DNA of 64,000 nucleotides from Jiangella muralis. Its GTDB lineage: Bacteria > Actinomycetota > Actinomycetes > Jiangellales > Jiangellaceae. A model generated the notes under the pieces. That model saw only the letters and a program-made list of their open reading frames with translations. It made no database searches and was not told the origin of the DNA. The stretch spans positions 62,001 to 126,000 of the forward strand of contig NZ_KQ434757.1 of assembly GCF_001270745.1 (NCBI RefSeq). The letters run 5' to 3'. The position numbers and the translations under genes are program-made. Shown here piece after piece: positions 7,818 through 16,594 of the stretch (position 1 is the stretch's first letter; each line of letters starts with the position of its first letter).

Positions 7818-9189
7818 CCGGGAGCAGCGGGCGGGCCGTACGGGCGCGGACGGCGCCGCGCCAGACGCCGGTGCCGTAGGCGAGGTCGTCGGCGATGCTG
7901 GCGAGGGTCCAGCGGACCGGATCGAGCGACGGGCGCAGGCGCAGCCAGTCGCGCAGGGCCGGGGCGGCGACCAGGGCCGCCAGCGTCGCCAACCGGCGGG
8001 GGCGGCCCGCGGTCAGCGCGACCGCGGCCGGCAGCGCCAGCTGGGTGACGGCGCGGCCGGCGCCGGTCAGCGTCGCCGCGGTGGCCTCGGCGATCATCGG
8101 CGCGGCGAGCGACGGCGGGAGGCCGTCGGCGCGCAACTTCGACGCGAGCCGGGCGGCCGCGACGACACCGGCGGCCGTCGCCGGCAGCGGGCGCCGGGCG
8201 AGCAGCAGCGCCGCCACCGCGGCCGGCCAGGGTGAGAGCACCAGCGGGGCGAGGCGGTCCGGGTGCCGCCGTGCCAGCGGACCCGCCGACGTCCCGTACA
8301 GGTGACGGCGACGCAGCCAGGCTGGCCACGTCGCCGGCTCGGCGTGCGCGACGGTGACCGACGGGTCGTAGCGGACCACCCCACCCGCCGCGATCAGCCG
8401 CCACACCGCGTCGACGTCCTCGCCGTAGCGCAACGCCTCGTCGAACCGGTCCAGCGCCGTCCGCCGGACCACCAGCGCCGCCGTCGGCACGTAGGACACC
8501 CGGCCGCCGGGCCGCACGAGCGCCTCGTCCGGCCCGAGATCCAGCGGCGACCGGGCCGCCGCGAACGCGCCGAGCGTCCGGCCAGCGCCGGCCGCGAGCA
8601 CCGGCACGATCCGCGGCGCCACGGCCACGACGGCGGGGTCGGCGAAGTGGCCGGCCAGCCGGTCCAGCCAGCCCGGCGACGGCACGCAGTCGCTGTCGAC
8701 GAACGCCACCAGCTCCGCCATGGAGTCGGCCAGCGCCGCGAGACCGGTGTTGCGGGCGGCGGCCGGTCCGCCGCAGACCGGCCGCTGGAGCAGCCGGGCG
8801 CCGTGCCGCGCCACGACGGCAGCCACCGCCGCCGGGTCCACGGAACCGTCGTCGACCACGACGACGTCGGCACCGGCCAGCGCGGCCAGACACCGGGACA
8901 GCGACTCGGCGCGGTCGCGGACCGGCACGATCACCGTCACGTCGGCATCGCCGCGTACCGGCGGCCGCGGATGCGCCACCCCCGCGTCGACCAGGCGCCG
9001 GGCCAGCCGGCCGGTCCGTTCGTCCGTCACGTACCCGTCGGCCCGCAGCCGCCGGAACGCCGCGACGCCGGCCGGCGACAGCTTCAGCGCCCGCCGCGGC
9101 GATCCGCCGAGCAGCACCCGGCCGCCGTCGAGGACACGCGTCTGCCGGTCCAGCACCACCCCGAACCCGGCCGGCACCGCACGGCTCAC
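7780..9189 (-). CDS. mftF: Mycofactocin glycosyltransferase MftF (operon copy)
   Basis: 469 residues. The MftF N-terminal signature GFGVVLDRQTRVLDGGRVLL is followed by a GT2 domain: VTVIVPVRDR (about residue 87), VVVDDGS, the DxD-type [12 protein letters not shown] (about 165) and the acceptor-site GEDVDAVWRL (about 256). Several hydrophobic stretches in the C-terminal third suggest membrane association. MftF adds glucose units to mycofactocin. GTG 9189 overlaps the mftE stop (GTGA). It is the last gene of the ten-gene operon that starts at mftA. A second MftF is encoded at 16591-18045. Confidence 0.9.
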   Translation of the reverse strand: MSRAVPAGFGVVLDRQTRVLDGGRVLLGGSPRRALKLSPAGVAAFRRLRADGYVTDERTGRLARRLVDAGVAHPRPPVRGDADVTVIVPVRDRAESLSRCLAALAGADVVVVDDGSVDPAAVAAVVARHGARLLQRPVCGGPAAARNTGLAALADSMAELVAFVDSDCVPSPGWLDRLAGHFADPAVVAVAPRIVPVLAAGAGRTLGAFAAARSPLDLGPDEALVRPGGRVSYVPTAALVVRRTALDRFDEALRYGEDVDAVWRLIAAGGVVRYDPSVTVAHAEPATWPAWLRRRHLYGTSAGPLARRHPDRLAPLVLSPWPAAVAALLLARRPLPATAAGVVAAARLASKLRADGLPPSLAAPMIAEATAATLTGAGRAVTQLALPAAVALTAGRPRRLATLAALVAAPALRDWLRLRPSLDPVRWTLASIADDLAYGTGVWRGAVRARTARPLLPATPRTSGGSPAG

Positions 9190-9857
9190 GAGGCGGCCAC
9201 CCAGGCGGCGACGGCGGTGCCGAGGTCGGCGGCCAGGCCGGCGAAGATCTCCCGGCCCGCCTCGGCCGACGCGCCGGCCGGGTCGCCGAGCACGCCGTTC
9301 GGGCTGACCGCCCGCACCCCGCCGGAGCGCAGCGCCGGCATGAGCTCGGCCAGCGGCTGCACCGCCCCGGCCGCGGCCTCGGCCAGCGCCACCCGCTCGG
9401 CGGACAGGTACAGCTGCAGCGACGTCTCGACGAACCCGGCGTGCGCGTCGCCGTCCCAGCGCGGGAACCATGCCAGCACGTCGCGCGACTCCGCCGTCAG
9501 CGTGGCCAGCGCCGCCCGGACGGCGGCCAGGTTGCCGCCGTGCCCGGACACCACCAGCAGCCGCGGGAACGTCGCCGACGCCGACCGGCCCAGCTCGACC
9601 AGCACGTGCGTCAGCGCCTCCGTGCCGATGGACACCGTGCCGGGGAAGTCCTGGTGCTCGCCACTGGCACCGTAGGGCAGCATCGGCGCCACCACGACGT
9701 CCGGCCGCGCGGCCGCCAGCGCCGTACACAGCGCCACCGCCACGTCGGTGTCGGTCGAGAGCGGCAGGTGCGGCCCGTGCTGCTCGGTCGACCCCAGCGG
9801 CAGCGCCAGCACCGACTCACCCGGGACCACAGGCCACCGCAGCTCCCCCAAGATCAC
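9186..9857 (-). CDS. mftE: Mycofactocin precursor peptide peptidase MftE (creatininase family)
   Basis: 223 residues of the creatininase fold with metal ligands visible in LGSTEQHGPHLPLSTDTDVA (Glu, His, Asp; about residues 23-42), the YGASGEHQDFPGTVSIG segment (about 67-83) and VVSGHGGN (about 103-110). MftE cuts the modified C-terminal Val-Tyr unit from the MftA precursor. The ATG at 9857 overlaps the stop of the VWA gene (ATGA) and the gene's own stop overlaps mftF, so translation is coupled on both sides. Confidence 0.92.
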   Translation of the reverse strand: MILGELRWPVVPGESVLALPLGSTEQHGPHLPLSTDTDVAVALCTALAAARPDVVVAPMLPYGASGEHQDFPGTVSIGTEALTHVLVELGRSASATFPRLLVVSGHGGNLAAVRAALATLTAESRDVLAWFPRWDGDAHAGFVETSLQLYLSAERVALAEAAAGAVQPLAELMPALRSGGVRAVSPNGVLGDPAGASAEAGREIFAGLAADLGTAVAAWVAAS

Positions 9858-10813
9858 GCAAACACCTCTCCGAGTGCCGGTGCGACCTCACGATAGCCGC
9901 CGATCCGGAACAGCCGCCCGCGGCCGAGCCGGGCGAGGTCGCGGCCGAGGTCGGCGTCGTGCTCGCCGGACGTGTCCAGCAGTACGTCCAGCCGGGGCAG
10001 CCGGGCGGCGAACGGACGCGGATCCGGGCCGGCGTTGTGCACGCAGTCCGACAGCAGCAGCGCCCGGGCGTCCCGCGCCGGCACCCGGGCCAGCTCGCGC
10101 GCGGCCACCTGCAGCGGGAACGCGACGTTGGTGAGCCCCTTGACCTGGATCCGCAGCAGCGTGTCCAGCAGCCGCCGCGGCGACACCCGCTCACCCAGGT
10201 GCGCCAGCACGGCGGCGTCGGACCAGAACGCGATCGCGGCGACGTCGTCGGCGGACAGTTCCGCGGCCAGCGCGCCCAAGGCGGCCGCGGCCGTCCGCAC
10301 CCGCTCGCCACGCATCGACCCGGACACGTCCACCAGCAGCGCGACCGCCCGCCGCGCCCGCACCCGCTCGCGCACGATCACGTCGCCGTCCTCGGGGACC
10401 GGGTGCTCGACCAGTTGCTCCAGGGTCCGGTCGAGGTCGATGTCGTCGGAGCCGCCGCGGTACCGGACGCTGGCCAGCTCGCCGGCGCCGCGCCGCGCGG
10501 TCACGTCGCGACGCGGCCGCGGCACCGCCAGCCGGGCGGCGATCTGCCGGGCCCGGCGCAGCACCTCGGGATCGGGATCGGCGTCGTCCGGGACGGCCGC
10601 GAGCAGCGTCGCCGCCTCGTCCGTCGTGCCGGGCGCGCCCGAGCCCGGCGGCACCCGCCGCGGTCCCGGCGGCCGGAGCCCGCCCGGCGCCACCGGGCTC
10701 CCGCCGCCGGACGCCGACACGTCATGCAGGACGGGGTCGTCGTCGAGCTGCTTCGGCCGCCGCCGCAACGGCCGCAGCCCGTTCGGCGAGGGGGACGAGG
10801 CCCGCCGCCGCAC
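9854..10813 (-). CDS. VWA domain-containing protein in the mycofactocin operon
   Basis: 319 residues from GTG 10813, 24 bases after the MoxR gene. The first 100 residues are Pro/Arg/Gly-rich and low in predicted structure; the VWA domain starts about residue 130 with VALLVDVSGSM (MIDAS DxSxS), followed by the MIDAS Thr region GLTNVAFPL and LLSDCVHNAG. MoxR ATPases paired with VWA proteins usually act as chaperones that insert metals or cofactors or assemble complexes, for instance with alcohol or CO dehydrogenases. Its place between the SDRs and mftE suggests a role for a mycofactocin-linked enzyme (inference). Confidence 0.87.
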   Translation of the reverse strand: MRRRASSPSPNGLRPLRRRPKQLDDDPVLHDVSASGGGSPVAPGGLRPPGPRRVPPGSGAPGTTDEAATLLAAVPDDADPDPEVLRRARQIAARLAVPRPRRDVTARRGAGELASVRYRGGSDDIDLDRTLEQLVEHPVPEDGDVIVRERVRARRAVALLVDVSGSMRGERVRTAAAALGALAAELSADDVAAIAFWSDAAVLAHLGERVSPRRLLDTLLRIQVKGLTNVAFPLQVAARELARVPARDARALLLSDCVHNAGPDPRPFAARLPRLDVLLDTSGEHDADLGRDLARLGRGRLFRIGGYREVAPALGEVFA

Positions 10814-10837
10814 CGGCGACGACGCCTCGACCGTCCT

Positions 10838-11752
10838 TCAACCAGGGGCCGCGGCGGCCGGTTGCAGGACGAAGTGGTCCTCCCAGATCGTGCGCAGCAC
10901 CCGCTCGGGCGTCGTCTCGACGGTCTCGTCGAGGAAGATCCGCCCGGACAGCGCCACGACCATCGCGTCGAACACGACGTCCGGGTAGCCCGGGTCCGAC
11001 GCCGACGCCACCTCGGCCAGGCCGAGCAGCTGCCCGGCCACCAGCGTGAGGTCGATCGCGCCGCGGACGCTGCTGCCCTGGCGCAGGTCCTCGTGCGTGC
11101 GGGTGGCCCGGGTGACGGCGACGGCGTCGGCGGCCAGCCGCTCGTACAGCAGCGGGTCGACACCGGCCAGCGGCGCCCGCAGCGCGACGATGCCGCGCTC
11201 GGCCGCGTCGTCCTGGTAGCCGACCGCCAGCCGGCACAGCCGGTCGTGCACGCTGGTCGAGAGCCGGGTGGTGCCGACGTTGTCGAACGGGTTCATCGAC
11301 GCGACCACCCGGAACGTCGGCAGCGCCGCCACGCGGCCCACCCGCGGCACCGCGATCTCACGCTCCGCCATCGCGGTGAGCAGCGTGTTCAGCGTGTCCT
11401 CGGGGGCCCGGTTGAACTCCTCGACGTACAGGAAGCCGCCGCCGCGCATGGCCTCCAGCAGCGGCCCGTCGACGAAGTTCTCCGGGCTGTAGTCCTCGCG
11501 CAGCACCCGGGCCGGGTTGTGGTGGCCGACCAGCTTCGCCGGCGTGAGGTCGGCGTTGCCCTCGACGAACACCAGCGGGATGCCCCACTCGGCGGTGATC
11601 GCCCGCAGCAGCGTGCTCTTGCTGGTGCCGGGCGGGCCCTCCAACAGCAGGTCCCGCCCGGCGGCCACGGCGGCCAGGACGAGGTCCAGTTCCCGGCCGC
11701 GGCCCACCAGGTGCCGCCGGACCCGGTCGCGGACCTCCGTCAGCCCCGTCAT
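10838..11752 (-). CDS. MoxR-type AAA+ ATPase in the mycofactocin operon
   Basis: 304 residues. Walker A is GPPGTSKST (about residue 39), Walker B with the MoxR-specific form is FLYVEEFNRAPEDTLN (about 104), and sensor 1 is VVASMNPFD (about 143). The start ATG 11752 has AGGAGG closely upstream and lies 8 bases after the SDR gene. It forms a pair with the downstream VWA gene. The pair is embedded in the mft operon rather than next to a recognisable dehydrogenase subunit, which is the odd feature here. Confidence 0.9.
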   Translation of the reverse strand: MTGLTEVRDRVRRHLVGRGRELDLVLAAVAAGRDLLLEGPPGTSKSTLLRAITAEWGIPLVFVEGNADLTPAKLVGHHNPARVLREDYSPENFVDGPLLEAMRGGGFLYVEEFNRAPEDTLNTLLTAMAEREIAVPRVGRVAALPTFRVVASMNPFDNVGTTRLSTSVHDRLCRLAVGYQDDAAERGIVALRAPLAGVDPLLYERLAADAVAVTRATRTHEDLRQGSSVRGAIDLTLVAGQLLGLAEVASASDPGYPDVVFDAMVVALSGRIFLDETVETTPERVLRTIWEDHFVLQPAAAAPG

Positions 11753-11760
11753 GCGACCTC

Positions 11761-12597
11761 CTACTTGACGACGGCGCCGGCGTCGACCGGCAGCGCCACC
11801 CCGGTGATGTAGCGGGCCTCGTCCGACGCCAGGAACAGCAGCGCGTTGCTGATGTCCACCGGCTCGACCCACGGGATCGGCAGCGCGTTCATCGCCTGCG
11901 ACGCCGGTACGAAGTCATCGCGGGTCGGGTTCTCCAGGTCCGGCCGGAACAGCCGGTAGGTGCCCTCGTTCTGGATCATCATCGTGTCGACCTGCGTCGG
12001 GTGGATGCTGTTGACGCGGATCGAGTGCGGCGCCAGCTCCAGCGCCAGCGTCCGCATCAGCCCGACCACGCCGTGCTTGGCCGACACGTAGTGGGCGATG
12101 TTCTGGTACGCCTGCAGCCCGGCGGCGGAGCTGGTCAGCACGATCGACCCGCCGTCGCCCTGCTCGACCAGCCGCGGGATCGCCACCTTGGTGGTGTGCC
12201 AGACCCCGGTGAGGTTGATGTCGATCATGTCGCGCCAGAGTTCCTCGGTCAGCTCGTGCGTCGGGTGCGGCTGGGTGCCGATGCCGGCGTTCGCGCTGAC
12301 GATGTCCAGCCGGCCCAGCTGGGCGACGCCGTCGTCGACGGCCGCCTGGAGCGCGGCGAGGTCGCGCACGTCCGTCTTGGACGCGACGATGCGCCGGTCC
12401 AGCGCCTCGACCTCCTTCACCGTCTCGGCGAGGTCCTCCTCCGTGGCCGCCGGATAGGGCAGGCCCGGCACCTCGTCGCAGATGTCGACGGCGATGATGT
12501 CGGCGCCCTCCTGCGCCAGCCGCACCGCGTGGCTGCGGCCCTGACCGCGCGCCGCGCCGGTGATGAACGCGACCTTGCCCTCGACCCGTCCGGCCAT
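11761..12597 (-). CDS. Mycofactocin-coupled SDR family oxidoreductase (copy 1)
   Basis: 278 residues. It starts with the nucleotide-binding [23 protein letters not shown] of mycofactocin-coupled SDRs, then VVSANAGI-type, [11 protein letters not shown] (catalytic Ser) and [13 protein letters not shown] (Tyr/Lys). Proteins of this subfamily hold NAD(H) tightly and are thought to exchange electrons with mycofactocin instead of free cofactor, oxidising alcohols. It is longer than its two neighbours by an extra segment around NEGTYRLFRPDLENPTRDD (about 205-225). It lies 10 bases after copy 2 and 8 bases before the MoxR gene. Confidence 0.9.
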   Translation of the reverse strand: MAGRVEGKVAFITGAARGQGRSHAVRLAQEGADIIAVDICDEVPGLPYPAATEEDLAETVKEVEALDRRIVASKTDVRDLAALQAAVDDGVAQLGRLDIVSANAGIGTQPHPTHELTEELWRDMIDINLTGVWHTTKVAIPRLVEQGDGGSIVLTSSAAGLQAYQNIAHYVSAKHGVVGLMRTLALELAPHSIRVNSIHPTQVDTMMIQNEGTYRLFRPDLENPTRDDFVPASQAMNALPIPWVEPVDISNALLFLASDEARYITGVALPVDAGAVVK

Positions 12598-12607
12598 GGT
12601 CAGCGCC

Positions 12608-13420
12608 TCACTTCTTGTTTGTGAAGCCGGCGTCGACGGGCAGCGTCACGCCGGTGACGTAGCGGGCGTCGTCGGAGACCAGCCACAGGATCGCGTTGGA
12701 GATGTCGACGGCCTCGAGCATCGGCACCGGCAGCGCGTTCGCCATCGCGTTGGACAGGCTCGGGTCCTGCGCCAGGAACTCCTGCATGACGTCGTTGACG
12801 ACCATCGGCGTGTTGACGCCGGTCGGGTGGACGGTGTTGACCCGGATCGAGTGCTCGGCCAGCACGTTCGCGTACGAGCGCATCAGGCCGACGACGCCGT
12901 GCTTCGACGCGGTGTAGCCGAGGCCGCCGGGCTGGCTGCCGCCGATGCCGTTGATGCCGGCCGTCGAGCTGGTCAGCACGATCGCGCCGCCGCCGCGCTC
13001 GATCAGCGCCTGCTTGGCCACCTCGACGGTGTTGTAGACGCCGGTGAGGTTGACCGCCACGACGTCGTCCCACTCGTTCGGCAGCACGGTGACGCCCATC
13101 GGCGCGATGCCGGCGTTGGCCAGCACGATGTCCACGCCGCCGAGCTCCGCGACACCGGCGTCGAACGCGGCCTGCAGCCCGTCGCGGTCGCGGACGTCGG
13201 CCTCGGCGGCGACGATGCGCCGGTCCAGCGCCTCGACCTCCCGGACCGTCTCGGCCAAGTCCTCCGGCGTCGACATGGGGTAGGCGACCGAGTCGATCTG
13301 CTTGCAGATGTCGACCGCGACGATGTCGGCGCCCTCCTGCGCCAGCCGCACCGCGTGGCTGCGGCCCTGGCCGCGGGCCGCACCGGTGATGAACGCGACC
13401 TTGCCCTCGAGCTTGCCCAT
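12608..13420 (-). CDS. Mycofactocin-coupled SDR family oxidoreductase (copy 2)
   Basis: 270 residues, middle of three tandem paralogues. [20 protein letters not shown] at the start, DICKQI after the second strand, [18 protein letters not shown] (catalytic Ser) and [16 protein letters not shown] (Tyr/Lys) define the mycofactocin-coupled SDR family. GAGG precedes the ATG. The active-site loop (GGSQPGGL) and C-terminal part differ from copies 1 and 3, so the three probably act on different alcohols or carbonyls (inference). Confidence 0.9.
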   Translation of the reverse strand: MGKLEGKVAFITGAARGQGRSHAVRLAQEGADIVAVDICKQIDSVAYPMSTPEDLAETVREVEALDRRIVAAEADVRDRDGLQAAFDAGVAELGGVDIVLANAGIAPMGVTVLPNEWDDVVAVNLTGVYNTVEVAKQALIERGGGAIVLTSSTAGINGIGGSQPGGLGYTASKHGVVGLMRSYANVLAEHSIRVNTVHPTGVNTPMVVNDVMQEFLAQDPSLSNAMANALPVPMLEAVDISNAILWLVSDDARYVTGVTLPVDAGFTNKK

Positions 13421-13433
13421 ATCGCGAACCTCC

Positions 13434-14246
13434 TCAGTACTGGGTGTTGCCGGCGTCGACGGTCATGGTGAGCGCGGTGATGTAGCGGGCCTCGTCGGAG
13501 GCCAGGAACAGCACGGCGTTGCTGATGTCGACCGGCTGGGTGATCTCGACCGGCAGGCTGTTGGTGAACATGCCGGCCAGGCGCGGGTGCTGCTCCAGCC
13601 ACGCGCCCATCTGGGCCATCCCGTCGCCCGCACCCATCGGCGTGTCGACGCCGGTGGGGTGGACGCTGTTGACCCTGATGTGGTGTTCGGCCAGTTCATG
13701 CGCGAACGCCCGCATGAGGCCGACGACGCCGTGCTTGGCGGCGACGTAGGGGGTGAGGAACGGCAGCCCCTTGAGGCCGGCCGCGGAGCTGGTGAGGACG
13801 ATCGACCCGCCGCCGGCGGCGACCAGGTGCGGCGCGGCCAGCTGGACGGTGTTCCAGACGCCGGTGAGGTTGATGTCGAGGGTGTCGCGGAAGACCTCCG
13901 GCGTCACCTCGTCCCACGGCGCCAAGATGCAGATGCCGGCGTTGGCCACGACGACGTCCAGGCGGCCCAACTCGGCGACGCCCTCGTCGATCGCCGCCTT
14001 CACCGCGTCGCGGTCGCGGACGTCGGCCTGACGGGCGACGATGCGGCGGTCCAGCGCCTCGACGTCCTTGACGGTCTGTTCCAGGTCCTCCGGTGTGGCC
14101 GCCGGGTACCCGATGCCGGGTACCGGACCACAGAGGTCGATCGCGATGACGTCGGCGCCCTCCTGCGCCAGCCGGACCGCGTGGCTGCGGCCCTGACCGC
14201 GCGCCGCACCGGTGATGAACGCGACCTTGCCTTCGACACGCCCCAT
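13434..14246 (-). CDS. Mycofactocin-coupled SDR family oxidoreductase (copy 3)
   Basis: 270 residues, first SDR after mftC (19 bases downstream). The [12 protein letters not shown] start, [15 protein letters not shown] cofactor-domain insertion, [19 protein letters not shown] and [16 protein letters not shown] motifs match the family. The end DAGNTQY is typical of the group. GGAGG precedes the ATG at 14246. Its cofactor-domain insertion ([20 protein letters not shown]) closely resembles that of copies 1 and 2, pointing to tandem duplication. Confidence 0.9.
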   Translation of the reverse strand: MGRVEGKVAFITGAARGQGRSHAVRLAQEGADVIAIDLCGPVPGIGYPAATPEDLEQTVKDVEALDRRIVARQADVRDRDAVKAAIDEGVAELGRLDVVVANAGICILAPWDEVTPEVFRDTLDINLTGVWNTVQLAAPHLVAAGGGSIVLTSSAAGLKGLPFLTPYVAAKHGVVGLMRAFAHELAEHHIRVNSVHPTGVDTPMGAGDGMAQMGAWLEQHPRLAGMFTNSLPVEITQPVDISNAVLFLASDEARYITALTMTVDAGNTQY

Positions 14247-14265
14247 TGCGCGCCTCCTTCGGGTG

Positions 14266-15507
14266 TCAGGTGCTGGTCGGCACCTCGCTGAGATCCAGGC
14301 CCGCGAGCGGGCTCTCTTCGCACGCGCTGACCGGCGGCCGCTCGGGACGCCGGAGCGCGATGGTGACGGGGACCGGTCCGTGCCCGCGACGGGAACGGCT
14401 CGCGGGCGCGGTCCGGTGCGAGTGGTCGGCGGCCGGCTTCGGCGGACGGACGTCGCCGCGGGCCAGCAGCGCGTCGGCGCCGTAGCCCTGCACGCACTCC
14501 GGGTCCGGGCCGTCCAGCGGCAGGCCGGTGAAGAACTTCGCCGCCATGCAGCCGCCGCGGCAGGAGTCGAAGTGCTGACACTTCGTGCAGGCGCCGCCGG
14601 TCTGCGGGCTGCGCAGGTCGGTGAACAGGTCGGACTCGCGCCAGATCCGGGTGAAGCCGCCCTCGGTGCGGACGTTGCCGGCCAGGAACGTGTCGTGGAT
14701 GGCGAACGGGCAGGCGTAGACGTCGCCGACCGGGTCGATCAGGCAGACGACGCGACCGGCGCCGCACAGGTTCAGCCCCGGCAGCGACTCTCCGTAGGCG
14801 GACAGGTGGAAGAACGAGTCGCCGGTGAGCACGTTGTCGCCGTGGTCGAGCAGCCAGTCGTACAGCTCGCGCTGCTGCTGAGCCGTCGGGTGCAGCTCGT
14901 CCCAGACGTCGGCGCCGCGGCCGGACGGACGCAGCCGGGTGAGCCGCAGCTGCGCGCCGTACCGGTCGGCGATGGCCTTGAAGTCGTCCAGCTGGCCGGC
15001 GTTCTGCCGCGTGACGACCACCGAGATCTTGAACCCGGTGAACCCGGCGGCGGCCAGGTTCTCCATAGCCCGGACGGCGGTGGCGTACGAGCCCGGCCCG
15101 CGGACGAAGTCGTTGACGTCGGCGGTCGCGCCGTCGAGGGAGATCTGCACGTCGACGTAGTCGCTGGCGGCCAGCCGGGCAGCGACCTCGGGGCTGATCT
15201 TGACGCCGTTGGTGGAGAACTTCACGCCGACGCGGTGCTCAGTCGCGTAGTCGACCAGTTCCCAGAAGTCCGGCCGCACGGTCGGCTCGCCGCCGCCGAT
15301 GTTCACGTAGAACACCTGCATCCGCTCGAGCTCGTCGATGACCGCCTTGCACTCCTCGGTCGTCAGCTCGCGCGGGTCGCGCCGGCCCGAACTGGAGAGG
15401 CAGTGCACGCAGGACAGGTTGCAGGCGTAGGTGAGCTCCCAGGTGAGGCAGATGGGTGCGTCGAGTCCGTACTCGAACAGCTCGACCAGCTTCGTCTGGG
15501 TGGTCAT
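14266..15507 (-). CDS. mftC: Mycofactocin radical SAM maturase MftC
   Basis: 413 residues. The radical SAM cluster motif is CNLSCVHC (Cys 29, 33, 36), after WELTYA; NIGGGEPT (about residue 77) is the SAM-binding GGE motif. The C-terminal SPASM domain has Cys residues in LNLCGAGRVVCLID, VYACPFAIHD and CTKCQHFDSCRGGCMAAKF for auxiliary iron-sulfur clusters. MftC decarboxylates the terminal Tyr of MftA and then forms the Val-Tyr crosslink. ATG 15507 overlaps the mftB stop (ATGA). The last 60 residues are Arg/Pro-rich. The frame stays open further upstream, but that is mftB in another frame. Confidence 0.95.
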   Translation of the reverse strand: MTTQTKLVELFEYGLDAPICLTWELTYACNLSCVHCLSSSGRRDPRELTTEECKAVIDELERMQVFYVNIGGGEPTVRPDFWELVDYATEHRVGVKFSTNGVKISPEVAARLAASDYVDVQISLDGATADVNDFVRGPGSYATAVRAMENLAAAGFTGFKISVVVTRQNAGQLDDFKAIADRYGAQLRLTRLRPSGRGADVWDELHPTAQQQRELYDWLLDHGDNVLTGDSFFHLSAYGESLPGLNLCGAGRVVCLIDPVGDVYACPFAIHDTFLAGNVRTEGGFTRIWRESDLFTDLRSPQTGGACTKCQHFDSCRGGCMAAKFFTGLPLDGPDPECVQGYGADALLARGDVRPPKPAADHSHRTAPASRSRRGHGPVPVTIALRRPERPPVSACEESPLAGLDLSEVPTST

Positions 15508-15803
15508 GGGGTCCTCTCGACGACCATCTGGGACTGCACCAGGACACCGAGCGCCTTCTCGTACTTGGGCAGCTCGGCGCCACCGATGCCGGCCGCCGTA
15601 CAGGCGGCGCGCGCGGTCGGCTCGGCCGCGAGTGACCGCACGACGGCCAGCAGCGTGCGGTCCTTGAGGAAGGAGAGCCGGCGGGTGCCGAAGTGGTACA
15701 GCAGCGCTCCGAACGGCTCGGGCCGCACCGCGACCTGCGGATGCAGGTCGAAGGCGCGGTCCAGGTCGATGGCGGGCACGGCGGCGCTCAGTACACGCCG
15801 CAC
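15504..15803 (-). CDS. mftB: Mycofactocin biosynthesis chaperone MftB
   Basis: About 99 residues from GTG 15803 or 91 from GTG 15779; the shorter form starts directly with VPAIDLDRAFDLHPQVAVRP. The core PEPFGALLYHFGTRRLSFLK is the MftB signature. It is the RiPP recognition element that presents the MftA leader to MftC. The longer start would overlap mftA by 16 bases, the shorter lies 8 bases after it; no clear Shine-Dalgarno decides between them. The stop overlaps the mftC start. Confidence 0.9.
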   Translation of the reverse strand: MRRVLSAAVPAIDLDRAFDLHPQVAVRPEPFGALLYHFGTRRLSFLKDRTLLAVVRSLAAEPTARAACTAAGIGGAELPKYEKALGVLVQSQMVVERTP

Positions 15804-15892
15804 ATGCCGTCGATGGAGACCTCTTCCACCAGAGAGTCGTCCTCGACCAGATCATCCGGCACGGTCGCTGCTGTCTGATCCGTCTGCGTCAT
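15788..15892 (-). CDS. mftA: Mycofactocin precursor peptide MftA
   Basis: 34 residues: an acidic leader (DDLVEDDSLVEEV) and the invariant C-terminal IDGMCGVY, whose last Val-Tyr becomes mycofactocin. GGAG stands 7 bases before the ATG. It is the first gene of the minus-strand operon and is divergent from mftR with 84 bases between the starts. All residues known to be needed for maturation are present. Confidence 0.96.
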   Translation of the reverse strand: MTQTDQTAATVPDDLVEDDSLVEEVSIDGMCGVY

Positions 15893-15927
15893 GAAATGCT
15901 CCTGCAGGTCGAGTTCCGGCGATATGG

Positions 15928-15956
15928 TTCGGATACTAATGACACCGAGTGCCGAA
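15928..15956. promoter_or_regulatory. Inverted repeat between mftA and mftR, candidate MftR operator
   Basis: TTCGGATACT (15928-15937) and AGTGCCGAA (15948-15956) form an inverted repeat, TTCGG-act on one side and agt-CCGAA on the other, with a 10-base spacer. It overlaps a GATACTAAT that could be a -10 element for mftR. TetR regulators commonly bind such sites in the gap to a divergent gene. MftR itself would be the expected protein (inference). Confidence 0.45.
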
Positions 15957-15976
15957 TGGAAGGGGGTGACCCGACA

Positions 15977-16594
15977 TTGCCCACCGACGACGGTTCCACT
16001 GCTGGTGAGAGCGGTGCGCACCGGCTCGGACGGCGTCCGTCCACTACTCAGGCGGAGCTCAGCCACGTCGCGCTGACGCTGTTCGCCGAGCGCGGCTTCG
16101 ACGACACCACCGTCGACGACATCGCGGCGGCGGCCGGCATCGGGCGGCGCACGTTCTTCCGCTACTTCGCCTCGAAGAACGACCTCCCGTGGGGCGACTT
16201 CGAGGCCCAGCTGGACGGCATGCGCCGGCACCTGGACGGCCTGCCCGACGACCTCCCGCTGATGGACGCGGTCTGCCGGGCCGTCATCGAGTTCAACCGC
16301 GTCCCGGCCGAGGAGGTGCCGTGGCACCGGCAGCGCATGCGGCTGCTGCTGGGCGTCCCGGCGCTGCTGGCGCACTCGACGCTGAAGTTCCAGGCCTGGC
16401 GCGACGTCGTGGCCGAGTACGCCGCCCGGCGGCTCGGCGTACCGGCGGACAGCCTGGAGCCGCAGGCGCTGGCGTGGACGATGCTCGGCATCGCGCTGTC
16501 GGCGTACGAGCAGTGGTTGCTGCGCGAGGACGCCGACCTCACCGAGCTGCTGGAGTCCGCGCTGCGGATGCTGGGCGAGCGGTTCTCGACGTGA
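15977..16594 (+). CDS. mftR: TetR family transcriptional regulator MftR
   Basis: 205 residues from TTG 15977, which has GGAAGGGGGTGA about 10 bases upstream; upstream in-frame codons look uncoding. The N-terminal HTH is ELSHVALTLFAERGFDDTTVDDIAAAAGIGRRTFFRYF, the typical TetR core. Position divergent from mftA and sequence type match the mycofactocin system repressor, reported to respond to acyl-CoA. Its TGA overlaps the GTG of the second mftF. Confidence 0.92.
   Translation: MPTDDGSTAGESGAHRLGRRPSTTQAELSHVALTLFAERGFDDTTVDDIAAAAGIGRRTFFRYFASKNDLPWGDFEAQLDGMRRHLDGLPDDLPLMDAVCRAVIEFNRVPAEEVPWHRQRMRLLLGVPALLAHSTLKFQAWRDVVAEYAARRLGVPADSLEPQALAWTMLGIALSAYEQWLLREDADLTELLESALRMLGERFST

Noticed and set aside
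14266-15855. 529-codon MftC with a long N-terminal extension
   Set aside because: The extension overlaps mftB and mftA in another frame; ATG 15507 gives the family-typical start and ATGA coupling.
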